A program made the position numbers and the translations under genes. A stretch of 64,000 nt of DNA, from NCBI RefSeq assembly GCF_003387375.1, contig NZ_QUNG01000004.1:248001-312000 (forward strand), read 5' to 3'. Source of the DNA: Marinomonas pollencensis (GTDB lineage: Bacteria; Pseudomonadota; Gammaproteobacteria; Pseudomonadales; Marinomonadaceae). A model generated the notes under the pieces. The model did not search any database. It saw only the letters and a list, made by a program, of their open reading frames with translations, and was not told the origin of the DNA. Below are positions 8,769 through 18,831 of this stretch, one piece after another (positions within the stretch are counted from its first letter, which is position 1; each line of letters starts with the position of its first letter).

Positions 8769-8962
8769 AAGCTCTTCTCACTCTTATATTGCAATAACAA
8801 CAATGAATTCAACGCACTTCCTCCGTAAAGAAGGAAAATATAACGTCCTATCTAAGCAACAAAGATAGCATTTATCTTGCTCAACTATGTGTCCACACAG
8901 TGCTAAAAAAGGTCAAACCTTGCCATAATCCCCCCCTATCGCCAACTCGCGATAAAAGCCCT

Positions 8963-8996
8963 ATAAAAAAGCCCCTTTTCAAAAGAAAAGAGGCTC
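8963..8996 (-). terminator. Rho-independent terminator at the end of the guanidine/urea operon
   Basis: Minus strand reads AGCCTCTTTTC, loop TTTT, GAAAAGGGGCT, then TTTTTTA. It begins about 20 bases after the atzF stop and closes the seven-gene operon. Confidence 0.8.
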
Positions 8997-9016
8997 TCAT
9001 TATCATAGAAATCGAG

Positions 9017-10861
9017 TTACGACTCGTTTCGCGACGCTAAATAATCACGCCACCCGCCAAATTGAGTAATATCCTGCGTATCATCGAAGCCATAAGGTTC
9101 GCAAATAAAACCAGACACTTGACGACCATCTATCAAGGTCACTTTACCTATGCCCAGTGGCGCTGGGATACCAGCCACAAAGCTGCCGAAGTTTTCGCTA
9201 GGAACGGACCAGACTTCCACTTCTATGGCTTGCCCGTTGTTTTTATCCAACAATAATCCAGGTCGAAGTGGCGGCCCACCAGCCAATAAATGCATACGGT
9301 ACATGGCCGCCGTGGTGGTTTTCTCGACCAAACTGGCACCGCGCTCTGTCAATTGCCAATTCAGTGGCTGACCGGACAAATGCGCCCCACACACCATCAC
9401 CTCTATCCTAGTTGCACTCTTTACCGGAAGCGCATTAGTTGGCGTTGCCATGCTTTCCAAGGCCCCCTTTTTCAACGGCATGGCTTGCTGTATCCGATTG
9501 GCAATCGACATCAGCATACGATCACTAAAGGTAGGTCCAACTAGGGTAATACCAAATGGCATTCCCGCTTCCGTTAAAGTGGTCGGTACCGCAATAGAGG
9601 CCAAATCAATCAAGTTCATGAAGTTGGTGTAATAGCCCAATTCACTGTTGTGTTTAATTGGCTCAGCAAGCATCTCAGCTACCGTAAAATGACGTCCTGC
9701 GGTGGGTGTCAGTAAACAATCTAGGTTCGCCATCTGAGCCAAACAGATTTGTTTCAACGCATTAATACGATATTGCGCTTTGAATAAATTCGTCGCGGGC
9801 GGCTTGCCTCCTGGGGCAATGATTTCACGCACCACAGGAAAAATAGCGTCAGGGTTGTCATCGATCAGCGGCTGTGTGGCAATATAACGCTCCGCTACCC
9901 AAGGCCCTTCATAAAGCAATTGAGCTATTTCATCAAACGGCGCATAGTCTATTTCTTGGAACACAAAGCCTTCCGCACTGAGCTTTTCTAAGGTCGCCAT
10001 ATAGGCTTTTTCATAGCCTTTATCACCAAAGAACTTCAGCTGATGCTGGGCAATCACCCCAACGGTTAAGGAACCTGTACGCAAACCATATTGGCGAGCC
10101 TGATTATCATATGGGTTCTCTCGACTGTATCCGTCGTGAATATCAAAGCCTTCACTCGCCGCTAAGGCAATATTCGCATCGTCTGTGTTGTAGGCAAATA
10201 TCGTAATGCAATCCAGGCTGCGACAAGCAGGCACCAACCCAGTGGCAGACAACAATCCAATAGTGGGCTTCACTCCGACTAAATTATTAAAACAAGCTGG
10301 CACTCGACCCGAGCCTGCAGTGTCTGTGCCCAAACTAAAGCTGGCCAACCCCAACGCAACAGACACGGCTGAGCCTGAGCTTGAACCACCACTGATATAG
10401 TCATAATCAAACGCATTATGACAGGCACCAAATGGCGACCGAGTGCCATTGAGCCCTGTAGCAAACTGGTCCAAATTGGTTTTCCCTACCGGAATAGCTC
10501 CGGCATCAACCAGCTGCTGAACAACCTTCGCGGAAGATTCAGGAACATAACGAAAAGCCTCGCAGCCCGCGGTTGTCGGAATGCCTGCTAGATCAATATT
10601 GTCTTTGATGGCAAACGGTATCCCCCATAAAGGGTGAGTCGCCAGATCCTTGTCTTTTAATCCATCAAGCCATCTTGATTGCTCAGATTGCGTTAATAAA
10701 TGAATCCAAATATTGTGATCCACATACTCGGCCGCGCGCTCACGAATACCCGCCATCACACTTTCAGGTGTCGTCGTGCCCGCTTGATAAGCAGCACGTA
10801 ACGCTGAGAATCCCATATCCAGAGGCTCGTTTGCCGTGCTCGTCGTCATAGTAATACTCAT
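9017..10861 (-). CDS. atzF: Allophanate hydrolase
   Basis: 614-residue amidase-signature enzyme that hydrolyses allophanate to two ammonia and two carbon dioxide. The Ser-cisSer-Lys triad is visible: Lys in IPFAIKDNIDL, the cis-Ser in GGSSSGSA and the nucleophile region GTDTAGSGRVPA. About 150 C-terminal residues after NALPVKSATRIEVMVCG form the extra domain of allophanate hydrolases (AtzF/DUR1 type). The ATG overlaps the carboxylase TGA by 4 bases, so the two are translationally coupled. As last gene of a riboswitch-controlled operon, it would finish guanidine breakdown by using the allophanate made by the UAAP proteins. Confidence 0.93.
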   Translation of the reverse strand: MSITMTTSTANEPLDMGFSALRAAYQAGTTTPESVMAGIRERAAEYVDHNIWIHLLTQSEQSRWLDGLKDKDLATHPLWGIPFAIKDNIDLAGIPTTAGCEAFRYVPESSAKVVQQLVDAGAIPVGKTNLDQFATGLNGTRSPFGACHNAFDYDYISGGSSSGSAVSVALGLASFSLGTDTAGSGRVPACFNNLVGVKPTIGLLSATGLVPACRSLDCITIFAYNTDDANIALAASEGFDIHDGYSRENPYDNQARQYGLRTGSLTVGVIAQHQLKFFGDKGYEKAYMATLEKLSAEGFVFQEIDYAPFDEIAQLLYEGPWVAERYIATQPLIDDNPDAIFPVVREIIAPGGKPPATNLFKAQYRINALKQICLAQMANLDCLLTPTAGRHFTVAEMLAEPIKHNSELGYYTNFMNLIDLASIAVPTTLTEAGMPFGITLVGPTFSDRMLMSIANRIQQAMPLKKGALESMATPTNALPVKSATRIEVMVCGAHLSGQPLNWQLTERGASLVEKTTTAAMYRMHLLAGGPPLRPGLLLDKNNGQAIEVEVWSVPSENFGSFVAGIPAPLGIGKVTLIDGRQVSGFICEPYGFDDTQDITQFGGWRDYLASRNES

Positions 10862-13800
10862 GCCTCTTCCTCCAAAACCACAATAGCCTGCCCAGCATTC
10901 ACACGGCTGCCGTCTGTTAATAACAAATCACACACCACACCCGCACTGGACGCATAAATAGGGATTTCCATTTTCATTGACTCAAGAATGACCAATAAAT
11001 GGCCAGCTTCTACCTTTTGTCCTACTTCGACTTGAGTTTGCCAAACACTGCCTGATACTGGGCTATCGATTACAATGGCGTCTTCACTCCAAGTCACCTC
11101 TGTTTCAACGGCTTGTGCTTCATCGGTGTCATAATGAAATTGTCCATTGGCGTGCCAATTGGCCAGCTCTTCTTCAAACGCCTGATTGCGACCTTCTTTA
11201 AAGGCATCAATGCTCTGTTCATTCTCACCAATAAAGGCTTCGTACTCAGACAAGGAAAAGGTACTTTCTTCAATACGAATCGGGTAATTATCATGGGGGA
11301 AATCCTTACGAATCTGTTCCAACTCCTCATGGCTCACTTCGTAAAAACGAATCTGATCAAAGAACCTCAGTAACCAAGGTTTAGTAAAGGCGCTGGTCAA
11401 ACGATATCGATTCCACATCTGCAAGGTACGACCAACAAACTGATAACCACCCGGCCCTTCCATGCCATACACACACAAGTAAGAACCACCGATACCGACT
11501 GAGTTCTCTGCGGTCCAGGTACGCGCTGGATTGTATTTTGTCGTTACCAATCGATGACGCGGATCCACTGGTGTGGCAACAGGTGCCCCTAGGTAGACAT
11601 CGCCTAACCCCATCACCAAATAACTGGCGCTAAACAGAATGTCTTTCACATCGGCAATGCTTTCAAGGCCGTTAATACGCCGAATAAACTCCAGATTACT
11701 CGGACACCAAGGGGCATTAGAACGCACGGATTGAGCGTATTTATCAATGGCTTCTTGGCACGCTCTGTCATCCCAAGACAAGGGTAAATAGACCGTTCTA
11801 GAAGGCACCGTCAGTTCCGCTAAATTCTCACTTAACGCCAATTCTGCGGCTTCTAGATGATCCAGTAACTGCTGATGATGTAACACTTGACTGTCATAAT
11901 GGATTTGCAAGGAACGAATCCCTGGGGTTAGCTCGCGTATACCAGAAAGGCTATTTTTCTCTAGCCACTGCATCAGCGCATGAGCCCGAAAGCGCAAACG
12001 GATATCCAGTATTTGCTCACCGTACTCAACTAATAAAAAGTGATCACCTGCGGCACGATAAACAATCTCGTCCTTAAAACGATCCGCTGATAATGTTTTT
12101 AAAATCGGTGATCCCTCTAGATGTGGTGCAGCGCGTGGAATAATAGATTGTTCGTATGAGATGAGCTCCGTCAAACCGGTATTTTGCGCACGCTCTAATG
12201 CACTCGCATCGTCTAAGCTGACACTAACAAAACGAACTTTATCGCCGGCGCGCAGCTGACCAAGCTTCCATAAGTCAGCACTAATCACGGTCGCAGGACA
12301 AACAAAACCACCAAGAGATGGCCCATCTGGGCCTAAAATAACCGGCATATCCCCAGTGAAATCAACACTACCAAAGGCATAGGCATTGTCATGGATATTG
12401 GATGGATGAAGGCCCGCTTCACCGCCATTATCACGCGCCCATTTAGGCTTAGGGCCGATCAAACGAACGCCGGTTCGGCTGGAGTTATAATGCACTTCCC
12501 AGGCCGTTCCAAAAAACATTTCTATGTCTTCTGGGGTGAAAAAGTCCGGCGAACCATGGGGGCCATAAATGACGCGCAACTCATGCTCATTGGTTAGCTC
12601 TGGTAGTAAGCCTGCTGGCAGTAATGGGGTCGGCTCTGCTGCCTCTGTTTTTTCAGTTAACGGCTTAGCTAAGGTGTGAAGCACATCTCCGGTTTGCAGT
12701 GCCCGACCATTGTGACCACCAAATTGACCGAGCGTGAAAGTGGATTTTGAGCCCAAATAATCAGGGCAATCAAAGCCACCTGAAACCGCAAGGTAAGCGC
12801 GGGCACCGGCTTCTTTAATACGTCCAAAGGTCAATGTCTGACCTTTCTTAATGGCTAAAACCTGATTATTTAGAACCGCTTCACCGTCCAGTTTTACCTC
12901 AATATTGGCGCCTGAAATCACCACCAAGGTCGCAAAGCTAAACAGCAAACTCGGCCCTTGAAGTGTTATCTCCATCGCCGCGGCGTCCAGTGGATTCCCC
13001 AATAAGCGATTGGCCAAACGAAAGTGATAATTATCAAACGGGCCAGAAGGAGGAACGCCCACATTCCAATGGTGCTGACGACCAGGAAAATCTTGTAAGG
13101 TGGTTTGCGTACCGCCACTTAAGACATCAATTCGTGCCGGTTGATAGACAAATTCATTCAGGTAGCGAGTGCTTACTTCACCGCGCAATAAGACCGGGTC
13201 CGTCACTAAAATTTTAAGGTAATCCAAATTGGTTTCTGTGCCATACAAAACACATTCTTCTAACGTGCTATGGAGCTTTGCAAACGCCTTATCACGGGTC
13301 TCTTGATGCACAATCACCTTGGCTAACATAGGATCAAAATACGGCGAGACTTGTATTCCTGTCTCTATCCAGTGGTCAATTCGAACCTCTGAACTGGTCG
13401 CCTGCTCGACCACTGGCCAGCTCACTTGGCTTAATAGGCCGGCACATGGTTGAAAGTCTTTATAAGGGTCTTCGGCATAGATGCGCACTTGCACCGCATG
13501 GCCATTGGCTTGTAGCTTGTTACGCTTGTCTTCAAGCGCCAGTGGTTCGCCGGCGGCCAGTCGCACCATCCATTCCACCAGATCAACGCCATACACCATT
13601 TCTGTGACGCCGTGCTCTACTTGTAGCCGAGTATTCACTTCTAAAAAGTAAAACTGATCCGTGTCCATGTCATAAATAAATTCAACCGTTCCGGCATTAC
13701 GGTACTTCACAGAAGACAGCAACAACTCAGCGGTTTTGTGCAACTGACTACGCACTTCATCCGTCAAGTTCGGGGCCGGACATTCCTCTACTACCTTTTG

Positions 13801-14502
13801 ATTACGACGCTGACTAGAGCAATCACGTTCGCCCAACGCCAAAGCACCGCCCTTGCCATCAGCAAAAACTTGAACTTCAATATGACGAGCTCGAGCAATA
13901 AATTTCTCGATAAACACACTGTCGTCGGCAAAATTATTTGCTCCTAGACGACGTACTGACTCGAAATTATCTCGTAAACTGTTTTCATCATGGCACAGGT
14001 GCATGCCGATACCACCGCCACCAGCGGTACTTTTTAACATCACAGGGTAGCCAATTTGGTTGGCCGTCTGACAGGCAGTATCAAGGTCAACCAGTAAATC
14101 AGAACCTGGAGAAAGCGGAACATTGGCTTGCTCGGCCAGTTCGCGAGCACGGTGTTTTAAGCCAAATTCAATCATTTGCTCTGCTGTAGGTCCAATAAAC
14201 GCAATGCCTTCGTCTTCGCAGCGGCGCACAAAATTGGCGTTCTCACTTAGAAACCCATAACCTGGATGAATCGCTTTGGCGCCGCTTTGTTTGGCTATAT
14301 GAAGAATTTTCTCCATATCTAAATAGGTGTCAGCGGCACTGCCTTCGCCCAATGAAAAGGCTTCATCGGCACGTTTTACATGAAGACTTTTAGCATCCGA
14401 CTCAGCATACACAGCCACAGACTGGATACCCATTGTTTGTAAGGTGCGAATAATGCGTGTCGCAATGGCGCCACGGTTGGCGATTAATACTTTGTTAAAC
14501 AT
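10858..14502 (-). CDS. uca: Urea carboxylase-family biotin enzyme, probably guanidine carboxylase
   Basis: 1214 residues. Domain order: biotin carboxylase (1-450; MFNKVLIANRGAIATRIIR, glycine loop KSTAGGGGIGM, EVNTRLQVEHGVTE), a KipA/KipI-like carboxyltransferase (about 470-1000; SGGTQTTLQDFPGR, GPDGPSLGGFVCP), a linker, and a biotin carrier domain with ESMKME (biotinyl lysine about 1177). The family carboxylates urea or guanidine with bicarbonate and ATP. Members under a guanidine-I riboswitch and beside the two UAAP genes are established guanidine carboxylases, so guanidine is the likelier substrate; urea cannot be excluded. AAGG lies 7 bases before the ATG. Length is normal and no frameshift is seen. 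Confidence 0.92.
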   Translation of the reverse strand: MFNKVLIANRGAIATRIIRTLQTMGIQSVAVYAESDAKSLHVKRADEAFSLGEGSAADTYLDMEKILHIAKQSGAKAIHPGYGFLSENANFVRRCEDEGIAFIGPTAEQMIEFGLKHRARELAEQANVPLSPGSDLLVDLDTACQTANQIGYPVMLKSTAGGGGIGMHLCHDENSLRDNFESVRRLGANNFADDSVFIEKFIARARHIEVQVFADGKGGALALGERDCSSQRRNQKVVEECPAPNLTDEVRSQLHKTAELLLSSVKYRNAGTVEFIYDMDTDQFYFLEVNTRLQVEHGVTEMVYGVDLVEWMVRLAAGEPLALEDKRNKLQANGHAVQVRIYAEDPYKDFQPCAGLLSQVSWPVVEQATSSEVRIDHWIETGIQVSPYFDPMLAKVIVHQETRDKAFAKLHSTLEECVLYGTETNLDYLKILVTDPVLLRGEVSTRYLNEFVYQPARIDVLSGGTQTTLQDFPGRQHHWNVGVPPSGPFDNYHFRLANRLLGNPLDAAAMEITLQGPSLLFSFATLVVISGANIEVKLDGEAVLNNQVLAIKKGQTLTFGRIKEAGARAYLAVSGGFDCPDYLGSKSTFTLGQFGGHNGRALQTGDVLHTLAKPLTEKTEAAEPTPLLPAGLLPELTNEHELRVIYGPHGSPDFFTPEDIEMFFGTAWEVHYNSSRTGVRLIGPKPKWARDNGGEAGLHPSNIHDNAYAFGSVDFTGDMPVILGPDGPSLGGFVCPATVISADLWKLGQLRAGDKVRFVSVSLDDASALERAQNTGLTELISYEQSIIPRAAPHLEGSPILKTLSADRFKDEIVYRAAGDHFLLVEYGEQILDIRLRFRAHALMQWLEKNSLSGIRELTPGIRSLQIHYDSQVLHHQQLLDHLEAAELALSENLAELTVPSRTVYLPLSWDDRACQEAIDKYAQSVRSNAPWCPSNLEFIRRINGLESIADVKDILFSASYLVMGLGDVYLGAPVATPVDPRHRLVTTKYNPARTWTAENSVGIGGSYLCVYGMEGPGGYQFVGRTLQMWNRYRLTSAFTKPWLLRFFDQIRFYEVSHEELEQIRKDFPHDNYPIRIEESTFSLSEYEAFIGENEQSIDAFKEGRNQAFEEELANWHANGQFHYDTDEAQAVETEVTWSEDAIVIDSPVSGSVWQTQVEVGQKVEAGHLLVILESMKMEIPIYASSAGVVCDLLLTDGSRVNAGQAIVVLEEEA

Positions 14503-14539
14503 GGTTCAACCTTGCCGGGCCGTCCCGGAATGAACTACA

Positions 14540-14557
14540 TCAGTGGTCGTCCACTGA
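14540..14557 (-). other. Short hairpin in the UAAP2-carboxylase gap
   Basis: Seven-base-pair stem TCAGTGG / CCACTGA with a 4-base loop in the 116-base gap between the second UAAP gene and the carboxylase gene. There is no T-run. It may be an mRNA processing or stability element. Confidence 0.4.
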
Positions 14558-14618
14558 GCGGTTAAAGTTATCTAGCGTGTTCTTTTGTAGAATGAATTTT
14601 TATATCCATTAGCAATCG

Positions 14619-15260
14619 CTAGGGATGCCATACCAGTAAATCAACTGGGGTTGGGTTATAACCGTTACAAGGATTATTCAGCTGAGGACAATTCGAAATT
14701 AAAATAATAAGGTCCATTTTAGCCACCATCTCTACGTATTTACCGGGCGCTGAAATACCGTCTTCGAAGGTTAGGCCACCTTCTTGAGTGACTGGAACAT
14801 TCATAAAAAAGTTAATATTGTGGCTGATGTCACGTTTCGACAGACCGTATTCAGGGTGTTCAGCAATGGCTAACATCCAACTGTCACGACAGGCGTGCAT
14901 ACAACGCTTTTCTAAGTCATAACGCACAGTATTACTTTCTGTGGCACACGCGCCGCCGAGTGTGTCATGGCGACCACAGGTGTCTGCCACTATGTCTAAC
15001 ATGACATTATTTTCATTCGACCGAATCGCCGAACCTGCGGTTAAATAGACATTGCCTTGTTCACGAATGGTATCTGTTGCGCTATAACGTTCAGCAGGTT
15101 TGTTGGCGTTATAAAACAAGGTATCCGCCGCCTGATTGCCTTCTAAATCCACAATTCGAAAAGTACTGCCCGCCTTTACTGTGCCAATAAAATAGTCACC
15201 CGCATCAATATGAAACGCCTCATCTGCACTGTCTGTCGTGAATACACTTTCTTTAATCAT
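14619..15260 (-). CDS. Urea carboxylase-associated protein 2 (UAAP2, DUF1989), carboxyguanidine deiminase subunit
   Basis: 213 residues of the DUF1989/UAAP family. Conserved stretches are [32 protein letters not shown] and the metal-site-like [19 protein letters not shown] with His and Cys residues, then FMNVPV. Established work on guanidine-utilising bacteria shows that two paralogous DUF1989 proteins together form carboxyguanidine deiminase, turning carboxyguanidine into allophanate and ammonia. The gene follows UAAP1 by 3 bases. GAGG is 8 bases before the ATG. Which paralog corresponds to CgdA or CgdB is not decided here. Confidence 0.88.
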   Translation of the reverse strand: MIKESVFTTDSADEAFHIDAGDYFIGTVKAGSTFRIVDLEGNQAADTLFYNANKPAERYSATDTIREQGNVYLTAGSAIRSNENNVMLDIVADTCGRHDTLGGACATESNTVRYDLEKRCMHACRDSWMLAIAEHPEYGLSKRDISHNINFFMNVPVTQEGGLTFEDGISAPGKYVEMVAKMDLIILISNCPQLNNPCNGYNPTPVDLLVWHP

Positions 15261-15263
15261 GGG

Positions 15264-16004
15264 TTACGCCTCCATAGCGTCTGTTGTATTGGCTGGGGCA
15301 CCCAGGTAATACAGTTCATTATTGGCAAAGCCGCGTTGGTTCTCAGGTCGAGACATCTTGCAGAAATCATCGTCGGCAACAGGTTGGGCTTTTTCTAATA
15401 GGATAGAGATAGGTTTTTTCGGGTAGCTGGCGGCCTTGCTCAAGGGATGCGGGCAGGTGTGCAGCATGACTAGCGTGTCCATTTCGAAGCGCAAAGTGAC
15501 ACTTGAGCCCGCTGGGCTGTTTCCTTCCACTAACGCCATATTGCCTTCAGCATCCGTACTGACTCGACTAAATAAATTCAAATTGGCCGCGTGATCCGCC
15601 TGAGTCAAGCCATATTTGGCCATTTCAACCAGCATGGCATCATGGCCATTTTGCATCCATTCATTGTGATCGCTCTGGTAATCTCGAACGCCCCATTTGC
15701 TAGTAATATGGGAAGCATGACTATTACCACATACGGTTTCATGCCAACCGACTGAGTCCTCAATAATTGAAGCGAAAATACGCCCCATATCAGAATACAA
15801 ACAGTGGCCTTTGGTGAGCCTAAAAGTGTGCTGGCCTTTTAACGTATCTGGTGCGTTATAATGCTCTAATAGGTTTTCAGGGTTATAAAACACCATGCCT
15901 AGGTTGCCATCACCTGCAATGTCCGTCAGGGTCATTTGCATACCCCGACGTACTTTTAGTGACCAATGGCTTGCAGCAGGAATAAGGGTTTCATACTTCT
16001 TCAT
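15264..16004 (-). CDS. Urea carboxylase-associated protein 1 (UAAP1, DUF1989), carboxyguanidine deiminase subunit
   Basis: 246-residue DUF1989 paralog of the adjacent UAAP2. Matching features are LTDIAGDGNLGMVFYNPEN, EHYNAPDTLKGQHTFRLTKG and the Cys/His segment VGWHETVCGNSHASH. Its start codon overlaps the ATPase stop by 4 bases (ATGA), which indicates coupling. It should pair with UAAP2 in a heteromeric deiminase acting after the carboxylase. The family position in the operon is well established; the exact subunit role is inferred. Confidence 0.88.
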   Translation of the reverse strand: MKKYETLIPAASHWSLKVRRGMQMTLTDIAGDGNLGMVFYNPENLLEHYNAPDTLKGQHTFRLTKGHCLYSDMGRIFASIIEDSVGWHETVCGNSHASHITSKWGVRDYQSDHNEWMQNGHDAMLVEMAKYGLTQADHAANLNLFSRVSTDAEGNMALVEGNSPAGSSVTLRFEMDTLVMLHTCPHPLSKAASYPKKPISILLEKAQPVADDDFCKMSRPENQRGFANNELYYLGAPANTTDAMEA

Positions 16005-16846
16005 AATGCGTTCTCCGTGGTGTCATCAGTCGTATCCTTGGAAGGATCAAAAACAGGTCGGATACGCTGATCAATTTCTTCATACAATGGGGCGGGAGCA
16101 TGACCTACTGGTAAGTCATAAGTGATTGAAGCGCCATAAGCGTTTGGCGCATGGGGGTCATGACGTAATTTATCGAATACCCATAAGCGTGTGCCTAAGT
16201 GAAAACCTTCTTTCAAATCATGGGTAACCATAAAAATCGTCAGTTTGTGCTTTTGCCATAGATCCAGCACTAGGGTATGCATGTCTGCACGAATGCCGGG
16301 GTCAAGAGCACCAAAAGGCTCATCTAAAAGCAAAATTCGCGGCTTACAAATAATCGCCTGTGCAATTGCTAAACGCTGCTTCATACCACCAGACAATTCA
16401 TGTGGATAGCGATTAAGGGCGTGGCTTAATCCCACTTGTTGCAAGATATCGCTGGCTTCTTGCTTCGCTAAGGCTTTCTCCTTACCAAATAAGTAACCGC
16501 TGATGGAGCGCTTCTCAAAACCTTTTGCCGCAACCACATTTTCCAGTACCGTCATATGTGGGAAGACAGAATATTGCTGGAACACTATGCCACGATCTGA
16601 GCCAGGTTCATTCGGTACCGGTTTACCATCCAGCAAGAGCTCACCGTCAGTGGCGGTTTCAATGCCCAATAGCATTTTCAAAAAGGTGCTTTTTCCGCAC
16701 CCAGAAGCGCCAACCAAGGTTACAAATTCACCTTCTTTTACGTCAATGTCGATACGCTCTAGGATCACATCTTGGCCATAGCGCTTACCCAGTTTTTTCG
16801 CTTGTATCATGGTTTTTGCAGCTTGCTTTGCTTCTAATTGACTCAT
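16001..16846 (-). CDS. ABC transporter ATP-binding protein of the guanidine/urea operon
   Basis: 281 residues starting MSQLEAKQAAKTMIQAKKLG. ABC ATPase motifs: Walker A GASGCGKST, Q-loop FQQYSVFPHM, signature LSGGMKQRL, Walker B ILLLDEPFG and the switch His in VTHDLKEG. It belongs to the nitrate/sulfonate/taurine importer ATPases. The open frame extends upstream to 16933, but that part encodes the permease C-terminus on another frame; ATG 16846 overlaps the permease stop as ATGA and was chosen. It energises uptake with the permease and binding protein encoded just upstream. Confidence 0.92.
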   Translation of the reverse strand: MSQLEAKQAAKTMIQAKKLGKRYGQDVILERIDIDVKEGEFVTLVGASGCGKSTFLKMLLGIETATDGELLLDGKPVPNEPGSDRGIVFQQYSVFPHMTVLENVVAAKGFEKRSISGYLFGKEKALAKQEASDILQQVGLSHALNRYPHELSGGMKQRLAIAQAIICKPRILLLDEPFGALDPGIRADMHTLVLDLWQKHKLTIFMVTHDLKEGFHLGTRLWVFDKLRHDPHAPNAYGASITYDLPVGHAPAPLYEEIDQRIRPVFDPSKDTTDDTTENAL

Positions 16847-17661
16847 GAGCGCGCCTCCAAACTCCAAGGAAAGAGTCGTCGGTTTAAACGACCCAATAAG
16901 TAATCCACCAAGAAAGCCAGCAAGGTGATCCAAGCCACATAGGGCAAAATCACATCCATAGAGAGGTAGCGACGCACTAGGAAGATTCGATACCCTAAGC
17001 CATCGGTAGAGGAAATCGCTTCAGCGGCAATCAAGAACAACCACCCAGCTCCCAAAGACAAACGCACAGCATCAATCAATTTCGGCAGTATCTGAGGCAA
17101 CAACACACGGATGAGTATTTGACTGGTACTGGCCCCTAATGTTTGTGCTTTCACCAATTGCTCAGAGGGTATTTCTTGTACTCTGCGCTGAATATCGCGG
17201 GCAATAAAAGGGGTTATACCGATAGCAATAAGGGTTATTTTTGAGGTTTCACCCAAGCCTACTGCGATGAACAAGATTGGCAATAACGCCAATGGCGGCA
17301 CCAGGGATATGACCGTCAGTAACGGCGACAAACTCGCAGTTAACAAAGGCAAAGCGCCTGTCATCAGGCCTAGAAATAGACCTATTGAAGCGGCGATAAG
17401 CACACCTGATCCTAACCGCATTAGACTGCTTAAAGTGTCTTGCCAGAAGACATAGTCTCCAGTGCGACGACTTGGGGTAAATGCCATGCGATACATGGCC
17501 TCCCCCATGCTACTAAAAGAGGGCAATATCTTATCGCTTGGGTTAATTGCCAAGCGTGCATCAGAGCTGATCATGTAAAGCACGATCAGCAAAGCAAAAG
17601 GCAGTAAACCTAATAAGATTGCGTTGCTTCGACTTGGGGTATAGTTGATAAGTTTCTTCAT
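16843..17661 (-). CDS. ABC transporter permease of the guanidine/urea operon
   Basis: 272 residues with about six hydrophobic segments, the first at residues 13-32 (AILLGLLPFALLIVLYMI). The cytoplasmic coupling loop is seen as EQLVKAQTLGASTSQILIRVLLP, close to the EAA motif of binding-protein-dependent permeases. It belongs to the SsuC/TauC type and would form a homodimeric channel with the ATPase. It overlaps the ATPase gene by 4 bases and follows the binding protein after an 88-base gap containing a hairpin. GGGATC precedes the ATG. Confidence 0.9.
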   Translation of the reverse strand: MKKLINYTPSRSNAILLGLLPFALLIVLYMISSDARLAINPSDKILPSFSSMGEAMYRMAFTPSRRTGDYVFWQDTLSSLMRLGSGVLIAASIGLFLGLMTGALPLLTASLSPLLTVISLVPPLALLPILFIAVGLGETSKITLIAIGITPFIARDIQRRVQEIPSEQLVKAQTLGASTSQILIRVLLPQILPKLIDAVRLSLGAGWLFLIAAEAISSTDGLGYRIFLVRRYLSMDVILPYVAWITLLAFLVDYLLGRLNRRLFPWSLEARS

Positions 17662-17692
17662 AATTTGATCCCAGGACGACGTTTCACCGCTG

Positions 17693-17716
17693 TGGGCTTA
17701 CTTCCTTGTAAGCCCA
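17693..17716 (-). other. Intercistronic hairpin between binding-protein and permease genes
   Basis: Nine-base-pair perfect stem TGGGCTTAC / GTAAGCCCA with a 6-base loop and no T-run. Such a hairpin after an ABC binding-protein gene commonly protects the upstream mRNA and raises binding-protein yield. That role is inferred here. Confidence 0.5.
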
Positions 17717-17749
17717 TTAACGCATACACGTCGTTGGTTTTTGGATGCG

Positions 17750-18811
17750 TTACAGAGTGCCGTCTGCCGCCATTTGCATATAGGTAGGATCAAAACGAAG
17801 TTTGATATTGTTCTCGTCACCGTAAACACCCGATGGCATTTGAATACCCACAACCCCTGCATCTGGGGCGCCATCGCCAAGTAGACCGTGTTCAAATGAG
17901 AACTCGGCCACATGCTTCATAGTGGCAAACAATTCTTTACTATTGGTTAACTCGAGGGCACTTTGAGGGGTATAAAACATGTGCGTTTTGGCTAATTGAG
18001 CATCGTAGCCGGCAAGATCGGTTTCGGCCGCATTCGCCATATCAGTACGAATGCTTTTGGCATTCGCGCTGTCACCTTGCATTAATCCCATAATCTCATA
18101 CCAAGCACCCACTAAGGCTTTACCAAAATCAGGGTTCTCTTTTAAAGTGTCAGTATTTACTATCATGGTGTCTAAAATCTCACCTGGGATTTTAGAAGAA
18201 TCAAAGACGTTGTGAGTATTTGGCATGTTCAGTATTTCACTGGCAATGGGATTCCAAGTCACCACAGAGGTCACATCTTTGGTACTGGCAATAGAGGCCA
18301 TATCGGCATCTGAGGTATTGATCACGCTGACGTCTTTTTCACTCATACCAACAGAGTTAAGAGCGCGAGCAAGCAAGTAATGAGACACACTAAATTGCAC
18401 TAGATTAACATTCTGTCCCTTAATGTCTTTTAGACCCGTTTTGTCTTTTAGGATAACGGCGTCGTTGCCATCTGAATAATCGCCGACGATCAAGACCGTG
18501 CTGTCAACACCGCTCGCTGCAGGAATGGTAAGCGCATCCATTTGCGCCATGGTACAACCATCAAATTGACCTGCTGTGTATTGGTTCATAGATTCGACAT
18601 AATCATTCATTTGCACAACGTCGATATCAATACCGTATTTATCACCCCATTTTTTGATGATGTCAGATTGTTGAGCATAAGCCCAAGGCATCCAACCAGC
18701 ATAAATAGACCAACACACCTTAAAGTGATCTTGTGCTAATGCATTAGCGGATAAAAGGAGGGAGCAAAGCAGAATGGTTACTTTTTTCGCAGAGTGTTTC
18801 ATTGAATTCAC
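17750..18811 (-). CDS. Periplasmic substrate-binding protein of the guanidine/urea ABC transporter
   Basis: 353 residues with a Sec signal peptide (VTILLCSLLLSANALA, cleavage before QDHFK). The mature part starts FKVCWSIYAGWMPWAYAQQ, as in the nitrate/taurine-type binding proteins linked to urea carboxylase genes. Tryptophan and aromatic residues near the start may shape the ligand pocket. AAAGGTG lies just before the ATG. It is the first gene after the guanidine-I riboswitch, so the ligand is probably guanidine. Ligand identity is inference from context. Confidence 0.88.
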   Translation of the reverse strand: MNSMKHSAKKVTILLCSLLLSANALAQDHFKVCWSIYAGWMPWAYAQQSDIIKKWGDKYGIDIDVVQMNDYVESMNQYTAGQFDGCTMAQMDALTIPAASGVDSTVLIVGDYSDGNDAVILKDKTGLKDIKGQNVNLVQFSVSHYLLARALNSVGMSEKDVSVINTSDADMASIASTKDVTSVVTWNPIASEILNMPNTHNVFDSSKIPGEILDTMIVNTDTLKENPDFGKALVGAWYEIMGLMQGDSANAKSIRTDMANAAETDLAGYDAQLAKTHMFYTPQSALELTNSKELFATMKHVAEFSFEHGLLGDGAPDAGVVGIQMPSGVYGDENNIKLRFDPTYMQMAADGTL

Positions 18812-18831
18812 CTTTTCAGTTTGTTTAGTTA

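Noticed and set aside
16847..16933. Longer start for the ABC ATPase
   Set aside because: The extension overlaps the permease coding region by about 90 bases, whereas ATG 16846 makes a standard 4-base overlap.
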